A stretch of DNA of 64,000 bases from Bremerella cremea (GCF_003335505.1 NZ_QPEX01000046.1:124001-188000); one strand, 5' to 3'; counted from the stretch's first letter, positions 17,605 to 26,823 are shown. Made by a program: numbers and translations. Notes: a model not told the origin generated them from the letters alone.

Positions 17605-18987
17605 ATGAAGACGTTTCTTACTGTACCTGGTGTATTGGCAGGATTGCTGAGTGCCACCAGTTTGTTTGCCCAAGCCCCGGGCAACGATTACCAACTCTCG
17701 GCGTATCGCCCCGGAGCGACCTACTATGCCGAGCCAGCCGCGCCCGCCAAGTTGTGGGGGCAGCCAACCTCAAATGTCAGTTACCATAATAAACCAGACG
17801 CCAGCCTCGAACCGATTCCAAGCGACAAAGCATATCTCGATGCTTTAGAAGGCAAGCCCGCGACAGTTACTCCGCCCGCAATGCCCAGCATCGGCGGAAC
17901 GACGCTCGACTCGTCCTGCAACACCAACGGCCCGATCAACTACGATTGCTTTAACGGCGATGTGTATGGTGATTGTGCAGTACCTTGCAGCCAGTGGTTC
18001 GCCTATGGCGGCGGTCTAATCATGAACCGCGATTTGGAAAAAGAAGTCTGGCTCAGCAACGACAGTGGCGATTACTCTCGCCAACTCATGGGTACCCACG
18101 ATGCCGGCATGGACTGGACGGGTGGCTATGAAGTTCGCTTGGGCAAATATTTCGCCGGCAGCGGCTGGGCCTGGGAAGGTCGTTTTTGGGCTTTGCGTGA
18201 CACGACGGAATTCAATGTCACCAATGCAGGTCTAGTAGGCCAACTCGATACCCCGCTGGACGTCAACTTTCAAGGCCTGTCGTACAACAACGGTATGGCC
18301 CTGCAAAATGCGTCGGCGTACTTCGACAACTCCATGATTCACCGACTACGCCGTAGCTCGGATTTCTATAACTTGGAATTCAACGTATTCCAGAACCCTA
18401 ACTTGTATGCCTATTCCTGCGGCCAAAGCAGCTTCTCGATTGGCGTGCTGGGCGGTCTGCGTTACTTCCGCTTCACCGAGGCCATGTCGTTCTCTTCGGA
18501 CCCGGTCGATACGGTTTTCGACGGCAACCCGAACGAGATCAACTACGATATCCATGTTGCCAATAACTTAATCGGTCCACAGATTGGTTTTCTCGGCAAC
18601 TTGAATCATGGTGCCTGGAACTTCCAAATCGGATCGAAGCTGGGTGTGTACGGGAATGCCGTGTCGCAGCATTCGCAAGTTTACGGTTCGGCAGGCAACG
18701 CGATCATCGATAACAACTTGAGCCCCAACAATGGCCGCGAGTTTGATATCAGCGGATCGCGTGGTCGGATTTCGTTTTTGGGCGAACTCGACGCGAACGT
18801 AAACTATCGCTTGTACCAGAACTTCACAGTAACCGCTGGTTACCGCGCAGTCGCTGTCTCTGGAGTGGCCTTGTCTGCCGATCAGATTCCGCAAAACTTC
18901 GAAGACTTCGCGATCATCGAACACACGCAGGCCGCTAGTGATTTGATCTTGCACGGTGCTTACTTCGGCGGCCAGTTCGTCTGGTAA
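17605..18987 (+). CDS. BBP7-like outer-membrane beta-barrel protein
   Basis: A 460-residue exported protein. The ATG at 17605 is chosen because it starts a clean signal peptide (MKTFLTVPGVLAGLLSATSLFAQA) and has GGAG 9 nt upstream. The region after the signal is Pro-rich. A Cys-rich segment at about 108-133 (SSCNTN, DCFNGDVYGDCAVPC) precedes the barrel, which begins FAYGGGLIMNRD and ends in the aromatic-terminal AYFGGQFVW typical of outer-membrane barrels. This pattern fits the planctomycete BBP7 (DUF1551) porin-like family. The solute or role is unknown. A shared terminator lies 34 nt after the stop. Confidence 0.72.
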   Translation: MKTFLTVPGVLAGLLSATSLFAQAPGNDYQLSAYRPGATYYAEPAAPAKLWGQPTSNVSYHNKPDASLEPIPSDKAYLDALEGKPATVTPPAMPSIGGTTLDSSCNTNGPINYDCFNGDVYGDCAVPCSQWFAYGGGLIMNRDLEKEVWLSNDSGDYSRQLMGTHDAGMDWTGGYEVRLGKYFAGSGWAWEGRFWALRDTTEFNVTNAGLVGQLDTPLDVNFQGLSYNNGMALQNASAYFDNSMIHRLRRSSDFYNLEFNVFQNPNLYAYSCGQSSFSIGVLGGLRYFRFTEAMSFSSDPVDTVFDGNPNEINYDIHVANNLIGPQIGFLGNLNHGAWNFQIGSKLGVYGNAVSQHSQVYGSAGNAIIDNNLSPNNGREFDISGSRGRISFLGELDANVNYRLYQNFTVTAGYRAVAVSGVALSADQIPQNFEDFAIIEHTQAASDLILHGAYFGGQFVW

Positions 18988-19020
18988 AACCAAGTATTAA
19001 ACGACAAGCTCCATCAACCC

Positions 19021-19052
19021 AAAAAAGCCGTTCCTTGAGGAACGGCTTTTTT
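19021..19052. terminator. Bidirectional rho-independent terminator
   Basis: AAAAAAGCCGTTCC and GGAACGGCTTTTTT form a perfect 14-bp stem with loop TTGA. U-tracts occur in both directions, so it serves the barrel gene from the left and the HDOD gene from the right. Confidence 0.9.
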
Positions 19053-19098
19053 ACTTCTTGCTTCGCTATCCAGTATCAATCGACAAACAGAACCCTGC

Positions 19099-20016
19099 TT
19101 AAATGGCAGCAGCCTCTTTCCCTTTTTCGTACAGTTCCACCAGCGAGGTCGAAGGGTTCGATAGCTTGAGAACCGGGGCGAATTCTTCGTAGTCTTTGTC
19201 GACCTTTTCCAGCGTTTCGAGGACGCTAGGGCCACCCTTCATCACTTGATTGTAGGCCGCTTGGAAGCGATTCAACTCGCCCCACGATTCATCTGCGGTT
19301 GCCGGCAACAAAGCCGATAAAGCAACCGCCACGCGGCCAGGCTGTTTTTCAGGCGCTGCGAGGCACTCGTCTAAGTCGAGGTGCGACTCGATCAGTTCTG
19401 CGAAGCCTTCCGGCAGGCTCCAACCACGAGCGATCACGCCGCCAGCTTCCGCATGCGTCCAACCAAACGTCTCGCGTTCCAAGTCAGAGATGCGGTTCTG
19501 ACCTTCGCTACGGTTTTCGATCAGCGTGCGATACTTTTCGCCCAGTTCCTTAGCTAACAGGGGAACGGCCATGTCTTGCAGCAGTGCGGCAGCGAAGAGA
19601 TCTTCCGCATCTTTCAGGCCCAAGTGTTTACCGACCGTGCGGGCGAACAAACCGCGGCGGAGCGAGTCTTGCCACAAGCTCTTCAGATCGAACGGGCCAT
19701 CCTTTGGGTTCGGCATCAAGCTGAACACAGCGCTCCACAACGCGAAGTTCTTAATGGTGCGAATCCCAACGAGTGTGATCGCCAATTTGACATTAGAGAT
19801 CTCACGCGAGAAACCAAAGTAGGAAGAGTTTACGAACCGTAATACCTGTCCCGTCAAACCTGGATCGGCTTCGATCGGTACTGCAAATTCCGCTGGACCG
19901 TTTTCTGGATCCTGAGCAAGTTCCAACAAGCGAATCGCACTTTGAGGCAAAGCGGGCAGTTGAGCGCCTGCCAGAAGATCTTTCAATGATGTGTTTTGTG
20001 TCATCGTGATTTCCAT
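19099..20016 (-). CDS. HDOD domain protein
   Basis: A 305-residue cytosolic protein filled by an HDOD domain (about 15-215), a relative of HD phosphohydrolases that has lost metal-binding residues and usually acts as a signalling adaptor. Typical motifs are LPQSAIRLLEL, QVLRFVNSSYFG and VGIRTIKNFALW. No receiver, GGDEF or EAL domain is attached. The ATG at 20004 (residue 5) may be the true start because GGA lies 7 nt before it. It lies between an envelope barrel and a two-component system, so a role in cell-cycle, motility or stress signalling is possible but not shown. Confidence 0.85.
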   Translation of the reverse strand: MEITMTQNTSLKDLLAGAQLPALPQSAIRLLELAQDPENGPAEFAVPIEADPGLTGQVLRFVNSSYFGFSREISNVKLAITLVGIRTIKNFALWSAVFSLMPNPKDGPFDLKSLWQDSLRRGLFARTVGKHLGLKDAEDLFAAALLQDMAVPLLAKELGEKYRTLIENRSEGQNRISDLERETFGWTHAEAGGVIARGWSLPEGFAELIESHLDLDECLAAPEKQPGRVAVALSALLPATADESWGELNRFQAAYNQVMKGGPSVLETLEKVDKDYEEFAPVLKLSNPSTSLVELYEKGKEAAAI

Positions 20017-20380
20017 TCAGTCAATTTCTGGTAGCGAAAAGAGGTCCCCCGGTCTTAGGTGGAATTGCAGACCGTACCTGAAATAAATAGGTCACACCTT
20101 CTAGTGGGGCAACTTTCCCTTGAGGAAGCATTTGCCAAACTTGGCGAGAGAAAAGTTGCCGCGAAACCTCATGCTGCTCTTTGGCAACACGACGCCCCAA
20201 GAGAATGGGGAATTTAAGATTCATCTGCTCCCGCCACCGTTCGCATCAGATTGCATTAAGTGCAACGGGAAAAACAGGTTAGAAGCGAAAGCAAGGCTAC
20301 CAGCAACAAAACGGCACAAACGCTGCAAAACGTTAGGGAAGAACTTCTCAATTTTCCTGCTTGGCAGAAACGATTGCACC
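20017..20380. other. Intergenic region with an inverted repeat
   Basis: About 360 nt upstream of the HDOD gene. GGCAACTTT (20108-20116) and AAAGTTGCC (20152-20160) form an exact 9-bp inverted repeat with a 35-nt interior that contains a smaller GCCA/TGGC stem. It could be an HDOD leader element. No certain promoter was found. Confidence 0.4.
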
Positions 20381-20695
20381 GTGACCCGCGTAATTCTTAG
20401 CACGCTTTTCGTTTTTTTGGCCTTCTGGCTGGCAACCAGCGCGGTGATCCCGGCCAGCATTCCCGAAAGCTCGCGGTCGCCAGCTCAGGTCATCTGGCGA
20501 AAAACCGACACCGGTTGGATCCGGGCCGAGAACTGGCTGGTTCAACGCGATTATCTTTATCAAGAACCAGAGCCCCCCATCTATCCGCTGGCCGTGTTGC
20601 CAATGATGTTACTGCTAAGCATAACGGCCCTCATCCTCAACCAGCCTGCAACCGGCAGTGAGGAATCTATTCATCCTCGTCAGGGGAGTCGTTGA
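20381..20695 (+). CDS. Small two-helix membrane protein, hypothetical
   Basis: A 104-residue ORF, start GTG at 20381, placed just before the first hydrophobic helix. Helices lie at about residues 4-26 (LSTLFVFLAFWLATSAVIP) and 72-92 (LAVLPMMLLLSITALIL), separated by a polar periplasmic-size loop with WRKTDTGWIRAENW. The frame extends upstream to 20120 but that part looks non-coding. The 3' end overlaps the end of the convergent FixJ-like gene by 29 bp. No ribosome site is obvious. The function is unknown. Confidence 0.5.
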   Translation: MTRVILSTLFVFLAFWLATSAVIPASIPESSRSPAQVIWRKTDTGWIRAENWLVQRDYLYQEPEPPIYPLAVLPMMLLLSITALILNQPATGSEESIHPRQGSR

Positions 20696-21332
20696 CGTCG
20701 GTATTGGCCTCGATTTCAGCACGCAGTTCGTCGATCTTAATCGCCAAACGTGTCAGGTCAGGAATGTTGTCGACGCTCATTTTCTTGAACACGTTATGCC
20801 GCCGGGCTTCCACCGTCCGCAAGCTGACATCCAAACGATTGGCAATGACTTTGTTGGCCTTACCAATCATCATCAGCTTCATCACGTCTCGTTCGCCGGA
20901 GTTGAGTTTTTCGTAGTTCTCGCGTGCTTCGGCTTCTTCGCGTCCTTCTTGACGCCAGCGAGCGTCAAGCGAAATCGCTTCGTTCACGGCGTCGATAATC
21001 TCTTGCTGCTGGCAAGGTTTCTCTAAGAAAGTGACCGCGCCGTTTCGCATCGCCTTGACGGCGATTTGCATGTTCGCGTGGGCCGAGATAAGAATCACCG
21101 GGATTCGCTGCCCCATCTCGACTAGCTGCTCTTGGAGTTCCAAGCCGCTTAAACCGAGCATGCGCATGTCTGTCACCACGCAACCAGGCCGGGCCGGATC
21201 GAACGATTGTAGGTATTGTTCCGCCGAAGCATACGTTTCGACTTGGAGCCCCAGCGATCGAATCAGCATTCCAATCGATTCGCGGGCGGCTGGGTCGTCG
21301 TCAATGACAAAGACGGTCGGATTCGTCGGCAT
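20667..21332 (-). CDS. FixJ-like response regulator (receiver + LuxR-type HTH)
   Basis: A 221-residue transcription regulator. The receiver domain covers about 5-120 with acidic pocket DDD at 11-13 and phospho-accepting D55 (VVTDMRM). A LuxR/FixJ-type helix-turn-helix lies at about 140-200 (GKANKVIANRL, SLRTVEARRHNV). The tail is acidic. Its start overlaps the end of the upstream sensor kinase gene by 32 bp, which makes the pair a translationally coupled FixL/FixJ-like system. Target genes cannot be read from the window. Confidence 0.92.
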   Translation of the reverse strand: MPTNPTVFVIDDDPAARESIGMLIRSLGLQVETYASAEQYLQSFDPARPGCVVTDMRMLGLSGLELQEQLVEMGQRIPVILISAHANMQIAVKAMRNGAVTFLEKPCQQQEIIDAVNEAISLDARWRQEGREEAEARENYEKLNSGERDVMKLMMIGKANKVIANRLDVSLRTVEARRHNVFKKMSVDNIPDLTRLAIKIDELRAEIEANTDVNDSPDEDE

Positions 21333-23226
21333 GGCCAGTCACCTGTTGAATAGTAGTGGGAAGCGTAAAGAAAAAAATCGTACCGCGTGAAGGTGCTGCT
21401 TCAACCCAAATTCTACCACCATGAGATTCAATGATCGTGCGACTGATTGAAAGTCCCATCCCCATTCCTGTCTCTTTAGTGGATTGAAACGCTTCGAAGA
21501 CATCGAAATCAGGCGGCAACCCAACTCCATAATCGCGGACCGAAACCTGCACGAGTGGATCGCCTTTGGCCTCGACCACTTGGGTTTCAACTTCGATCAC
21601 GCGTTCTGAATTACTATCGTCAATCGCGTCGGTAGCATTGCTGATTAAGTTTGTTAAAACTTGCTCAATTTGAATCTTATCGACAAAAACCTCGGGAAGC
21701 GAATCGGTTCGCCGGATCTCAACCTCTACGGCTTGCTCTTCTAAGAGTGGGCCCAACAAGGCGATTGAATCGCTAAAAAGATCTGCCAAGGGAACCGCTT
21801 CGACCTTAGGCGCGGTGCGGCTCACGTAGTTCCTTAGCCGCCGAATAATCTCGGCGGCGCGACGGGCCTGTTGACCAATCCGCGAAACACATTGGCTTAC
21901 GCTCGGTAAATCGAGATTGTCTCTGTTCTTTAGCAGGTTCTCGCATGTTCCGGCGTAGTTAGAGATCGCGTAGAGCGGCTGGTTGACCTCGTGCGCCAAA
22001 CCGGCAACCAATTCCCCCATCGCCGTCAGCCGCAGAAAGTGTGCAAGCTCGGCGTTGCGTTTGCGAATTTCTTCTTCTGCGTTGACTTTCTCGGTAATAT
22101 CATGCACCACGCCCACGACATGGGCGCTTTGGCTATCGGAAACCTGCACCGGAGAAATCGAGATTTCTACCCAACGAAACGTCTCGTCGTCGGTCTGAAT
22201 CCGCAGCGTGTCGCGAACCGGCTGCCGGGCGAGAATTGCCGAAACGATCAAATGCAAACGCCCTTCGTTGCGCGTATCGCAACGAATTACATTGAGCCCA
22301 GCTTGACGAACGGTATCGCGGGCACAGCCCACGATTTCGAGAAAAGCCTGATTGCAGTCCACCACATAGATTTTCTCGTTGGCCAACTGCACAATAAATA
22401 TTCCATCGCTGGCCGATGCAATCGCGCGATCGCGAATCCGCATTTCTGTTTCCGCTTCCTTGCGGAGAGTGATGTCTTGAAAAACGTACTGCGTCGCATC
22501 TTGTCCGTAGTAATCAACCGGCGTGGTCATTAGTTCCACATCCAGCAAACTACCGTTAACGCGGCGGAGCACGTACTCGTTCATCATTGCGGGCGAACGG
22601 ACGCCGACCACTTCGCCGGTATGCTTAGCCAACGTCTCTTCATTGGGAATCGCGAAGTCATGAATCGACCTCCCCACGATTTGCGTTGTCGAATTGGCCC
22701 CCAAACAAGTCAACGCCATCCCGTTCGCTAAGACAATTCGCTCTTGGCAAGCAACGACGATCGACATGGGTGAATGGTCGATGATTGCCCGATAACGCTG
22801 TTCGCTATTGCGTAGGGCCTCTTCCGCTTCGACTTTTTCGCACTGCAATCGCCATTCACGGATCGATCGTCGGGCCAAACGAGGCAAATCCTCGAAGCCG
22901 CCATCCGATTTAACAACGTAGTCGATCGCCCCTCGTTTGAGCATTTCGACTGCCGTTTGCTCGTCACCTTGGCTGGTGATAATCATCACCGGGTAACGCT
23001 GCACCGGCAGGTGCGACTCGATTAATTCCGCGCCGACGCCATCGGGGAGCGAAAGGTCGACAATCACCAGATCAGGCAATTCCGCTTCGATCGCTTCACG
23101 GGCATTTTTAAGCGAGAAGCTGGTTGTCAGCTCGAACTCTTCCATCTCCGAGCGAAACCCGCGCATGATTAGACGTGCGTGAGCGGGATCGTCTTCCACG
23201 ATTAGTAAGCGGAGCTTCTTAGCCAT
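21301..23226 (-). CDS. Hybrid sensor histidine kinase: receiver-PAS-PAS-HisKA-HATPase
   Basis: A 641-residue kinase. The ATG at 23226 has AGGAT at the right distance and begins MAKKLRLLIVEDDP; the longer frame would add 28 unlikely residues. The order is receiver (1-125, D57 in VIVDLSL), two PAS domains (about 150-260 and 270-385, each ending in a PAC-like ITLRKEAE / ITEKVNAE segment), a HisKA helix with phospho-His in GLAHEVNQPL, and an ATPase with GMGMGLSIS. There is no membrane helix, so it is a cytosolic sensor. The FixL-type H-box matches the FixJ partner just downstream. Confidence 0.93.
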   Translation of the reverse strand: MAKKLRLLIVEDDPAHARLIMRGFRSEMEEFELTTSFSLKNAREAIEAELPDLVIVDLSLPDGVGAELIESHLPVQRYPVMIITSQGDEQTAVEMLKRGAIDYVVKSDGGFEDLPRLARRSIREWRLQCEKVEAEEALRNSEQRYRAIIDHSPMSIVVACQERIVLANGMALTCLGANSTTQIVGRSIHDFAIPNEETLAKHTGEVVGVRSPAMMNEYVLRRVNGSLLDVELMTTPVDYYGQDATQYVFQDITLRKEAETEMRIRDRAIASASDGIFIVQLANEKIYVVDCNQAFLEIVGCARDTVRQAGLNVIRCDTRNEGRLHLIVSAILARQPVRDTLRIQTDDETFRWVEISISPVQVSDSQSAHVVGVVHDITEKVNAEEEIRKRNAELAHFLRLTAMGELVAGLAHEVNQPLYAISNYAGTCENLLKNRDNLDLPSVSQCVSRIGQQARRAAEIIRRLRNYVSRTAPKVEAVPLADLFSDSIALLGPLLEEQAVEVEIRRTDSLPEVFVDKIQIEQVLTNLISNATDAIDDSNSERVIEVETQVVEAKGDPLVQVSVRDYGVGLPPDFDVFEAFQSTKETGMGMGLSISRTIIESHGGRIWVEAAPSRGTIFFFTLPTTIQQVTGHADESDRLCH

Positions 23227-23404
23227 ATTTATCCTGCCAATGGCTTGTTTCGAGTTGAAAGGGTAGGTAGGTCGTTGTGGGGGGAGTTGGAGGAACGCAT
23301 ACGCCAGCAAACAACCCCGGAGTCCAGGCGTTTCTGCCCAAAGATCTCTGGCTGCTGTTGATCGTTCTTAGGCGATGTCTAGCGAGATGGTCACTCCAAT
23401 ATTA

Positions 23405-23845
23405 CTACCCAGAAAAGGGTGTGTGATTCAATTCCGTCCAATAGCTGCGTACCGAACGCATTAAATGAACAAAATGCAGATAATCTATCGGTTTTACCAA
23501 GTAGCTATTGGCACACCGTTCCGAGGCTCCACGGACGTCTGATTCCGCATCGGAAGTGGTAAGCACCACGACCGGAATCTGCTTGAGAAGAGGATCTTCT
23601 TTTACTCGCTCTAAGACGGTCAAGCCGTCGAATTTAGGGATCCTTAAATCCAACAGCACCAAGTCAGGCCGGGCAGTGCTTTCCTGATATTCGCCGGTAT
23701 GAAATAAGTACGCCAGAGCTGCTTCGCCGTCGGATACATGATCGACATCCAGCGTATCACCAAACTCACGCAGCGTGCGCATCATCAATTTGGCATGAGC
23801 CGGATTATCCTCAACTAAGAGAACTCGGCCACTATTCCGAACCAT
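23405..23845 (-). CDS. Single-domain response regulator, Rcp1-like
   Basis: A 146-residue receiver with no output domain. The phospho-Asp is D66 (LVLLDLRIPKFDG), with the acidic pair at 12-13 and the TTSD and VKPID motifs intact. The GEYQ and LRIPK features are those of Rcp1-type receivers, which often take phosphate from phytochrome-like or hybrid kinases. It lies upstream of the hybrid kinase gene on the same strand, separated by about 180 nt. It could feed or drain phosphate in the same relay. Confidence 0.9.
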   Translation of the reverse strand: MVRNSGRVLLVEDNPAHAKLMMRTLREFGDTLDVDHVSDGEAALAYLFHTGEYQESTARPDLVLLDLRIPKFDGLTVLERVKEDPLLKQIPVVVLTTSDAESDVRGASERCANSYLVKPIDYLHFVHLMRSVRSYWTELNHTPFSG

Positions 23846-23892
23846 CGCCTAGCTCTTTCTATATTATTGCTATCGTGTGCGGCTGGGTTTTG

Positions 23893-24345
23893 TTAGGGCT
23901 TCGCTTGATCTTCTTCCAGCACTTTGACATAGCGGTCTTCCGGTACATGCAAGCCATATCGCCTTTCGATCAGTATCGTGCCCAAAACAAGCAATAGCAA
24001 CGCCGCAAAGAGCCAAACCAAATCTATAATGACCGTCAACGCCGAAGGAATCGCCAATAGCGGTGCGCAGAAAGCCCCGACAATCGCCCCCAAAAATAGC
24101 CCCAAAAAGGCACCTGGCCATAACCTCTCGCGCACCCAGCCGACCAAAAATCCAACGACAGCCCCCCCAACCACCATCCAGATACTCCACCCCGCCCATT
24201 GGTCTACCTCAACGGTAGAGCCAGCCACGTCGCTTTCTTGATAAGACTGGACGACTGGCTGTGCAATGCGTGCCAAAATTGCCGAGAAGGCAACAAGCAG
24301 CATCAAGAAGAGCAACGGGAATGACTGGCCACGGAGGTATTTCAT
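23893..24345 (-). CDS. Membrane protein of unknown function
   Basis: A 150-residue protein not recognised as a known family. A hydrophobic N-terminal segment (LLFLMLLVAFSAILARI) is followed by a polar loop and three more helices at about 54-70, 79-100 and 103-124, two of them with GxxxG-like small-residue motifs (GGAVVGFLVG, GLFLGAIVGAF). The tail is charged and cytoplasmic. It starts 6 nt after the DUF1559 prepilin gene stops, so it is the last gene of the pseudopilin/GspF operon. Confidence 0.6.
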   Translation of the reverse strand: MKYLRGQSFPLLFLMLLVAFSAILARIAQPVVQSYQESDVAGSTVEVDQWAGWSIWMVVGGAVVGFLVGWVRERLWPGAFLGLFLGAIVGAFCAPLLAIPSALTVIIDLVWLFAALLLLVLGTILIERRYGLHVPEDRYVKVLEEDQAKP

Positions 24346-24351
24346 AGCAGA

Positions 24352-25521
24352 CTAAAACTCACCAACACGCAGCTGTCCATCGGCACGATGACCAAGCTGG
24401 CAAAGGACTTCCGTCGAGGTCGTTTCTGAAATGAATTGAACGCTGCCGTCTCCGAACGCCGAGTTCACACCGCCCGGGTGATGACTGCTGATTCCACCGA
24501 CGTACAGTGCAGAATCATTAGGCACAACGCCATAGACAAGAACCCCACCGGTCACAAACCCTGGGGCAGCAGCCGGGTTCTTTGTAAAGTCCATAAAGTC
24601 CTTTTCGGTGAACTGCTTAACAACCTTCTCTTCGTCCTGGGCGGTCTCGTCTTGCTTGTTTTCCTCGGAAGTGGCATCGTCGGCAGCAAGCATGGGGTCG
24701 TTCTCGGCTTCTTCCGCTTCTTCCTCTTCGGTCTCTTCCCCTTCTGCCTCCTCGAAGTCGTCCATGCTTTCTTCACCCATACCGAAGTAATCAAATTCCA
24801 AATCTGACGTTCGTAATGCCAATGTTTGGAGCCACTCTTTTGAAGTGAAGACGTTCGGCAGGACAACAGCCGCAGGTCGATTTGGAGGTGTTCCCAGGTT
24901 GCGAAGCGTGGCCGGTGTGCCACTGAGCCAGCCAAGATTGCTCGCCGGATCTGGCACCGCCTCGGACATAAACATGGTGAAGGACAAGCCGTCGCTGACG
25001 TCGTTGGTCGAGATATTCCGGTTTAGGATGAAAGCGCCAGTGTTCGTTGTGTTGATTGGAAGTTCGCAATGGTTGTGGATGCCGACGTAGTGCGAAACCC
25101 CGACTTTATCGCTGGCTCGACTCCAAGAACTGGAAGGACAAGTCAAATAGTCCAAGTTCATACTCCGCGGCCCGTTTTGGGCTTTGTCGTACACGCTTTT
25201 CGAGAAGTCGATGTGATTGTAAGTTGTCGGATCTCCCAGGAAGGGGAGAGTAGCGGAAATCCAATTGTGGTGGTAACCGACCGGTGCGTTTCGAATCGGC
25301 CCTTTGTCGTTGATACTGCCGGCAGGGAAGTAGCCGTTGGCTGATTCGTAGTTGTGGACCGCTAAAATCAACTGCGACAAGTTGTTGGTACAACTCATTC
25401 GCCGTGCTGCCTCACGCGCTTGCTGGACCGCCGGTAGCAATAGCGAGATCAACACTCCAATAATGGCAATCACTACCAGAAGTTCGACTAGGGTAAACCC
25501 GTTACGGTTGGGCTTGTTCAT
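24352..25521 (-). CDS. DUF1559 prepilin-like protein with acidic insert
   Basis: A 389-residue type IV pilin-like protein of the planctomycete DUF1559 family. The class III leader is cut after G8 (NRNG then FTLVE), with the conserved Glu at +5. The C-terminal H-X9-DG signature is present (HHPGGVNSAFGDGS). Between about 245 and 305 there is an unusual acidic, probably disordered stretch (runs such as EEEEAEEAE and DDATSEENKQDE). It overlaps the upstream gene by 4 nt. Its operon mates are minor pseudopilins and GspF proteins, so it may be the major subunit or a dedicated substrate. Confidence 0.92.
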   Translation of the reverse strand: MNKPNRNGFTLVELLVVIAIIGVLISLLLPAVQQAREAARRMSCTNNLSQLILAVHNYESANGYFPAGSINDKGPIRNAPVGYHHNWISATLPFLGDPTTYNHIDFSKSVYDKAQNGPRSMNLDYLTCPSSSWSRASDKVGVSHYVGIHNHCELPINTTNTGAFILNRNISTNDVSDGLSFTMFMSEAVPDPASNLGWLSGTPATLRNLGTPPNRPAAVVLPNVFTSKEWLQTLALRTSDLEFDYFGMGEESMDDFEEAEGEETEEEEAEEAENDPMLAADDATSEENKQDETAQDEEKVVKQFTEKDFMDFTKNPAAAPGFVTGGVLVYGVVPNDSALYVGGISSHHPGGVNSAFGDGSVQFISETTSTEVLCQLGHRADGQLRVGEF

Positions 25522-25946
25522 CTATTTTGCTCCGACGAGGGGAGAGATAAGGTCAATTGAAGTGACTCTCGCGAAATTCGCGGGGTTTGGTCACCTAGCT
25601 GCACTTGGATATCAATGTTCTTCAAATCGTGTTGTTCATCATGAGGCCGAACCGCAATGACAATCTCTGCCGGCAAGTCGAGTGAGCCTGACTCGGCGGG
25701 GATCTTCCAGGTTTCGCCCTGATAATCGGCATTTGCTTGCAAGCGAACCTTAGCCAGGCCGACCGCACTTTCAAGTAATAAAGCCATTTGCGGTTTCACC
25801 TGGTTGCGTCGTGCTTGCGATTGCCGTGTTACCCGTTGCAACGAAAGGGTAGCAATCAACACGGCTGCAGCCATGGTCACGATGACCAACATCCCCACTA
25901 ATCCGTGGCGAGCCTGGCTTGACCGTCGGTAATTGGGTTTTCTCAT
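25518..25946 (-). CDS. Small pseudopilin-like protein lacking Glu5 (GspK-like position)
   Basis: A 142-residue protein with a short basic N-terminus, a helix (GLVGMLVIVTMAAAVLIATL) and a globular periplasmic part of about 95 residues. If cut after the Gly of ARHG, position 5 is Leu rather than Glu. Lack of Glu5 is the mark of the GspK tip pseudopilin. It is much shorter than GspK proteins (about 300), so orthology is uncertain. It overlaps both neighbours by 4 nt, typical of tight translational coupling. Confidence 0.6.
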   Translation of the reverse strand: MRKPNYRRSSQARHGLVGMLVIVTMAAAVLIATLSLQRVTRQSQARRNQVKPQMALLLESAVGLAKVRLQANADYQGETWKIPAESGSLDLPAEIVIAVRPHDEQHDLKNIDIQVQLGDQTPRISRESLQLTLSLPSSEQNR

Positions 25947-26398
25947 GGTCTTCCCACGCTTTGGCGAATGCTAAACGTTCGCGTCAATTGGCCGCTAGCC
26001 AGTGGTTCGATCTGCACGAGCACTTGGTTTGTTTCTGGCAGCTTGAACGTTATCTGGCAATCCGGCAAGAGATACCCTTCGCTATTTCTTTTTTGGTCGT
26101 CCTGCGTCTCGGTTCGTTCCACATATTTTTTCTTAATCGCATAGGTAACTTGGGATGCGGGCTTCTCCAACACCAACGTCTGCTCATCTGGCATGGTTAC
26201 CGCTTGTGCGGCACGTAAGTCGGTCCGTAATTGTGTTTCGCACTGCACGATACCACGCTGCCAATCAAGCCGCTCCTGCGCTTCGCGGGCGTTAAGGTAG
26301 CTATGGCTGAGAATCTTGATCGATAGCGACGCGATGATCGTTCCTACCGTCCCGACCACAAGCACCTCGACCAAGCTGTATCCACGTCGTTTTCTCAT
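25943..26398 (-). CDS. Minor pseudopilin, GspJ/PilW-like
   Basis: A 151-residue protein with a prepilin leader MRKRRG followed by YSLVEVLV, keeping Glu5 after cleavage. The N-terminal helix reaches residue 30; the rest would form the periplasmic head. By position (between I-like and K-like genes) and by size it corresponds to GspJ. It shares ATGA-type 4-nt overlaps with both neighbours. Confidence 0.72.
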   Translation of the reverse strand: MRKRRGYSLVEVLVVGTVGTIIASLSIKILSHSYLNAREAQERLDWQRGIVQCETQLRTDLRAAQAVTMPDEQTLVLEKPASQVTYAIKKKYVERTETQDDQKRNSEGYLLPDCQITFKLPETNQVLVQIEPLASGQLTRTFSIRQSVGRP

Positions 26399-26823
26399 GG
26401 TTGGCTCTCATTGACAGGGGGGTCCTCGTTGTCAAATCGCCAGACAACCAGGCGTTTGCCGGGCAACGGTTTCACCGATGGCTGCCAGATCATTTCAAAT
26501 CGCTTCCCGGTAGCCGGCTCGGCTACCGCATGCACGATCACCTGGATCGTATTGGCAGGCAATTTCTCTTCTTGCTCTGCCTCGGTAGCCCATGCGGCCA
26601 ATGTCTCGTTGGAAAGCTGCGTAGGCGAAGCGGTGAGAATACGATCGGCCAAATTGCTCAGTATTTGCTCGGCCTGCAAGCGTTGGTTATCTAGTTTCAG
26701 CCGCAAAGATTGAACGACTTGAATCGAGAGCATCGTCGTCAACATTGCCGCCATGATCGCTAACGCGACCACACATTCGATGATGGTGCTGCCAGACTTT
26801 CGAGTTTGCAGGGCAGATAGCAT
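26395..26823 (-). CDS. Minor pseudopilin, GspI-like
   Basis: A 142-residue protein with a leader MLSALQTRKSG, then STIIECVVALAIM, keeping Glu5. The head is about 105 residues and ends in an acidic segment. Size and gene order (I-J-K) suggest a GspI-type minor pseudopilin that helps form the pseudopilus tip. It starts 5 nt after the upstream GspF gene. Confidence 0.72.
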   Translation of the reverse strand: MLSALQTRKSGSTIIECVVALAIMAAMLTTMLSIQVVQSLRLKLDNQRLQAEQILSNLADRILTASPTQLSNETLAAWATEAEQEEKLPANTIQVIVHAVAEPATGKRFEMIWQPSVKPLPGKRLVVWRFDNEDPPVNESQP

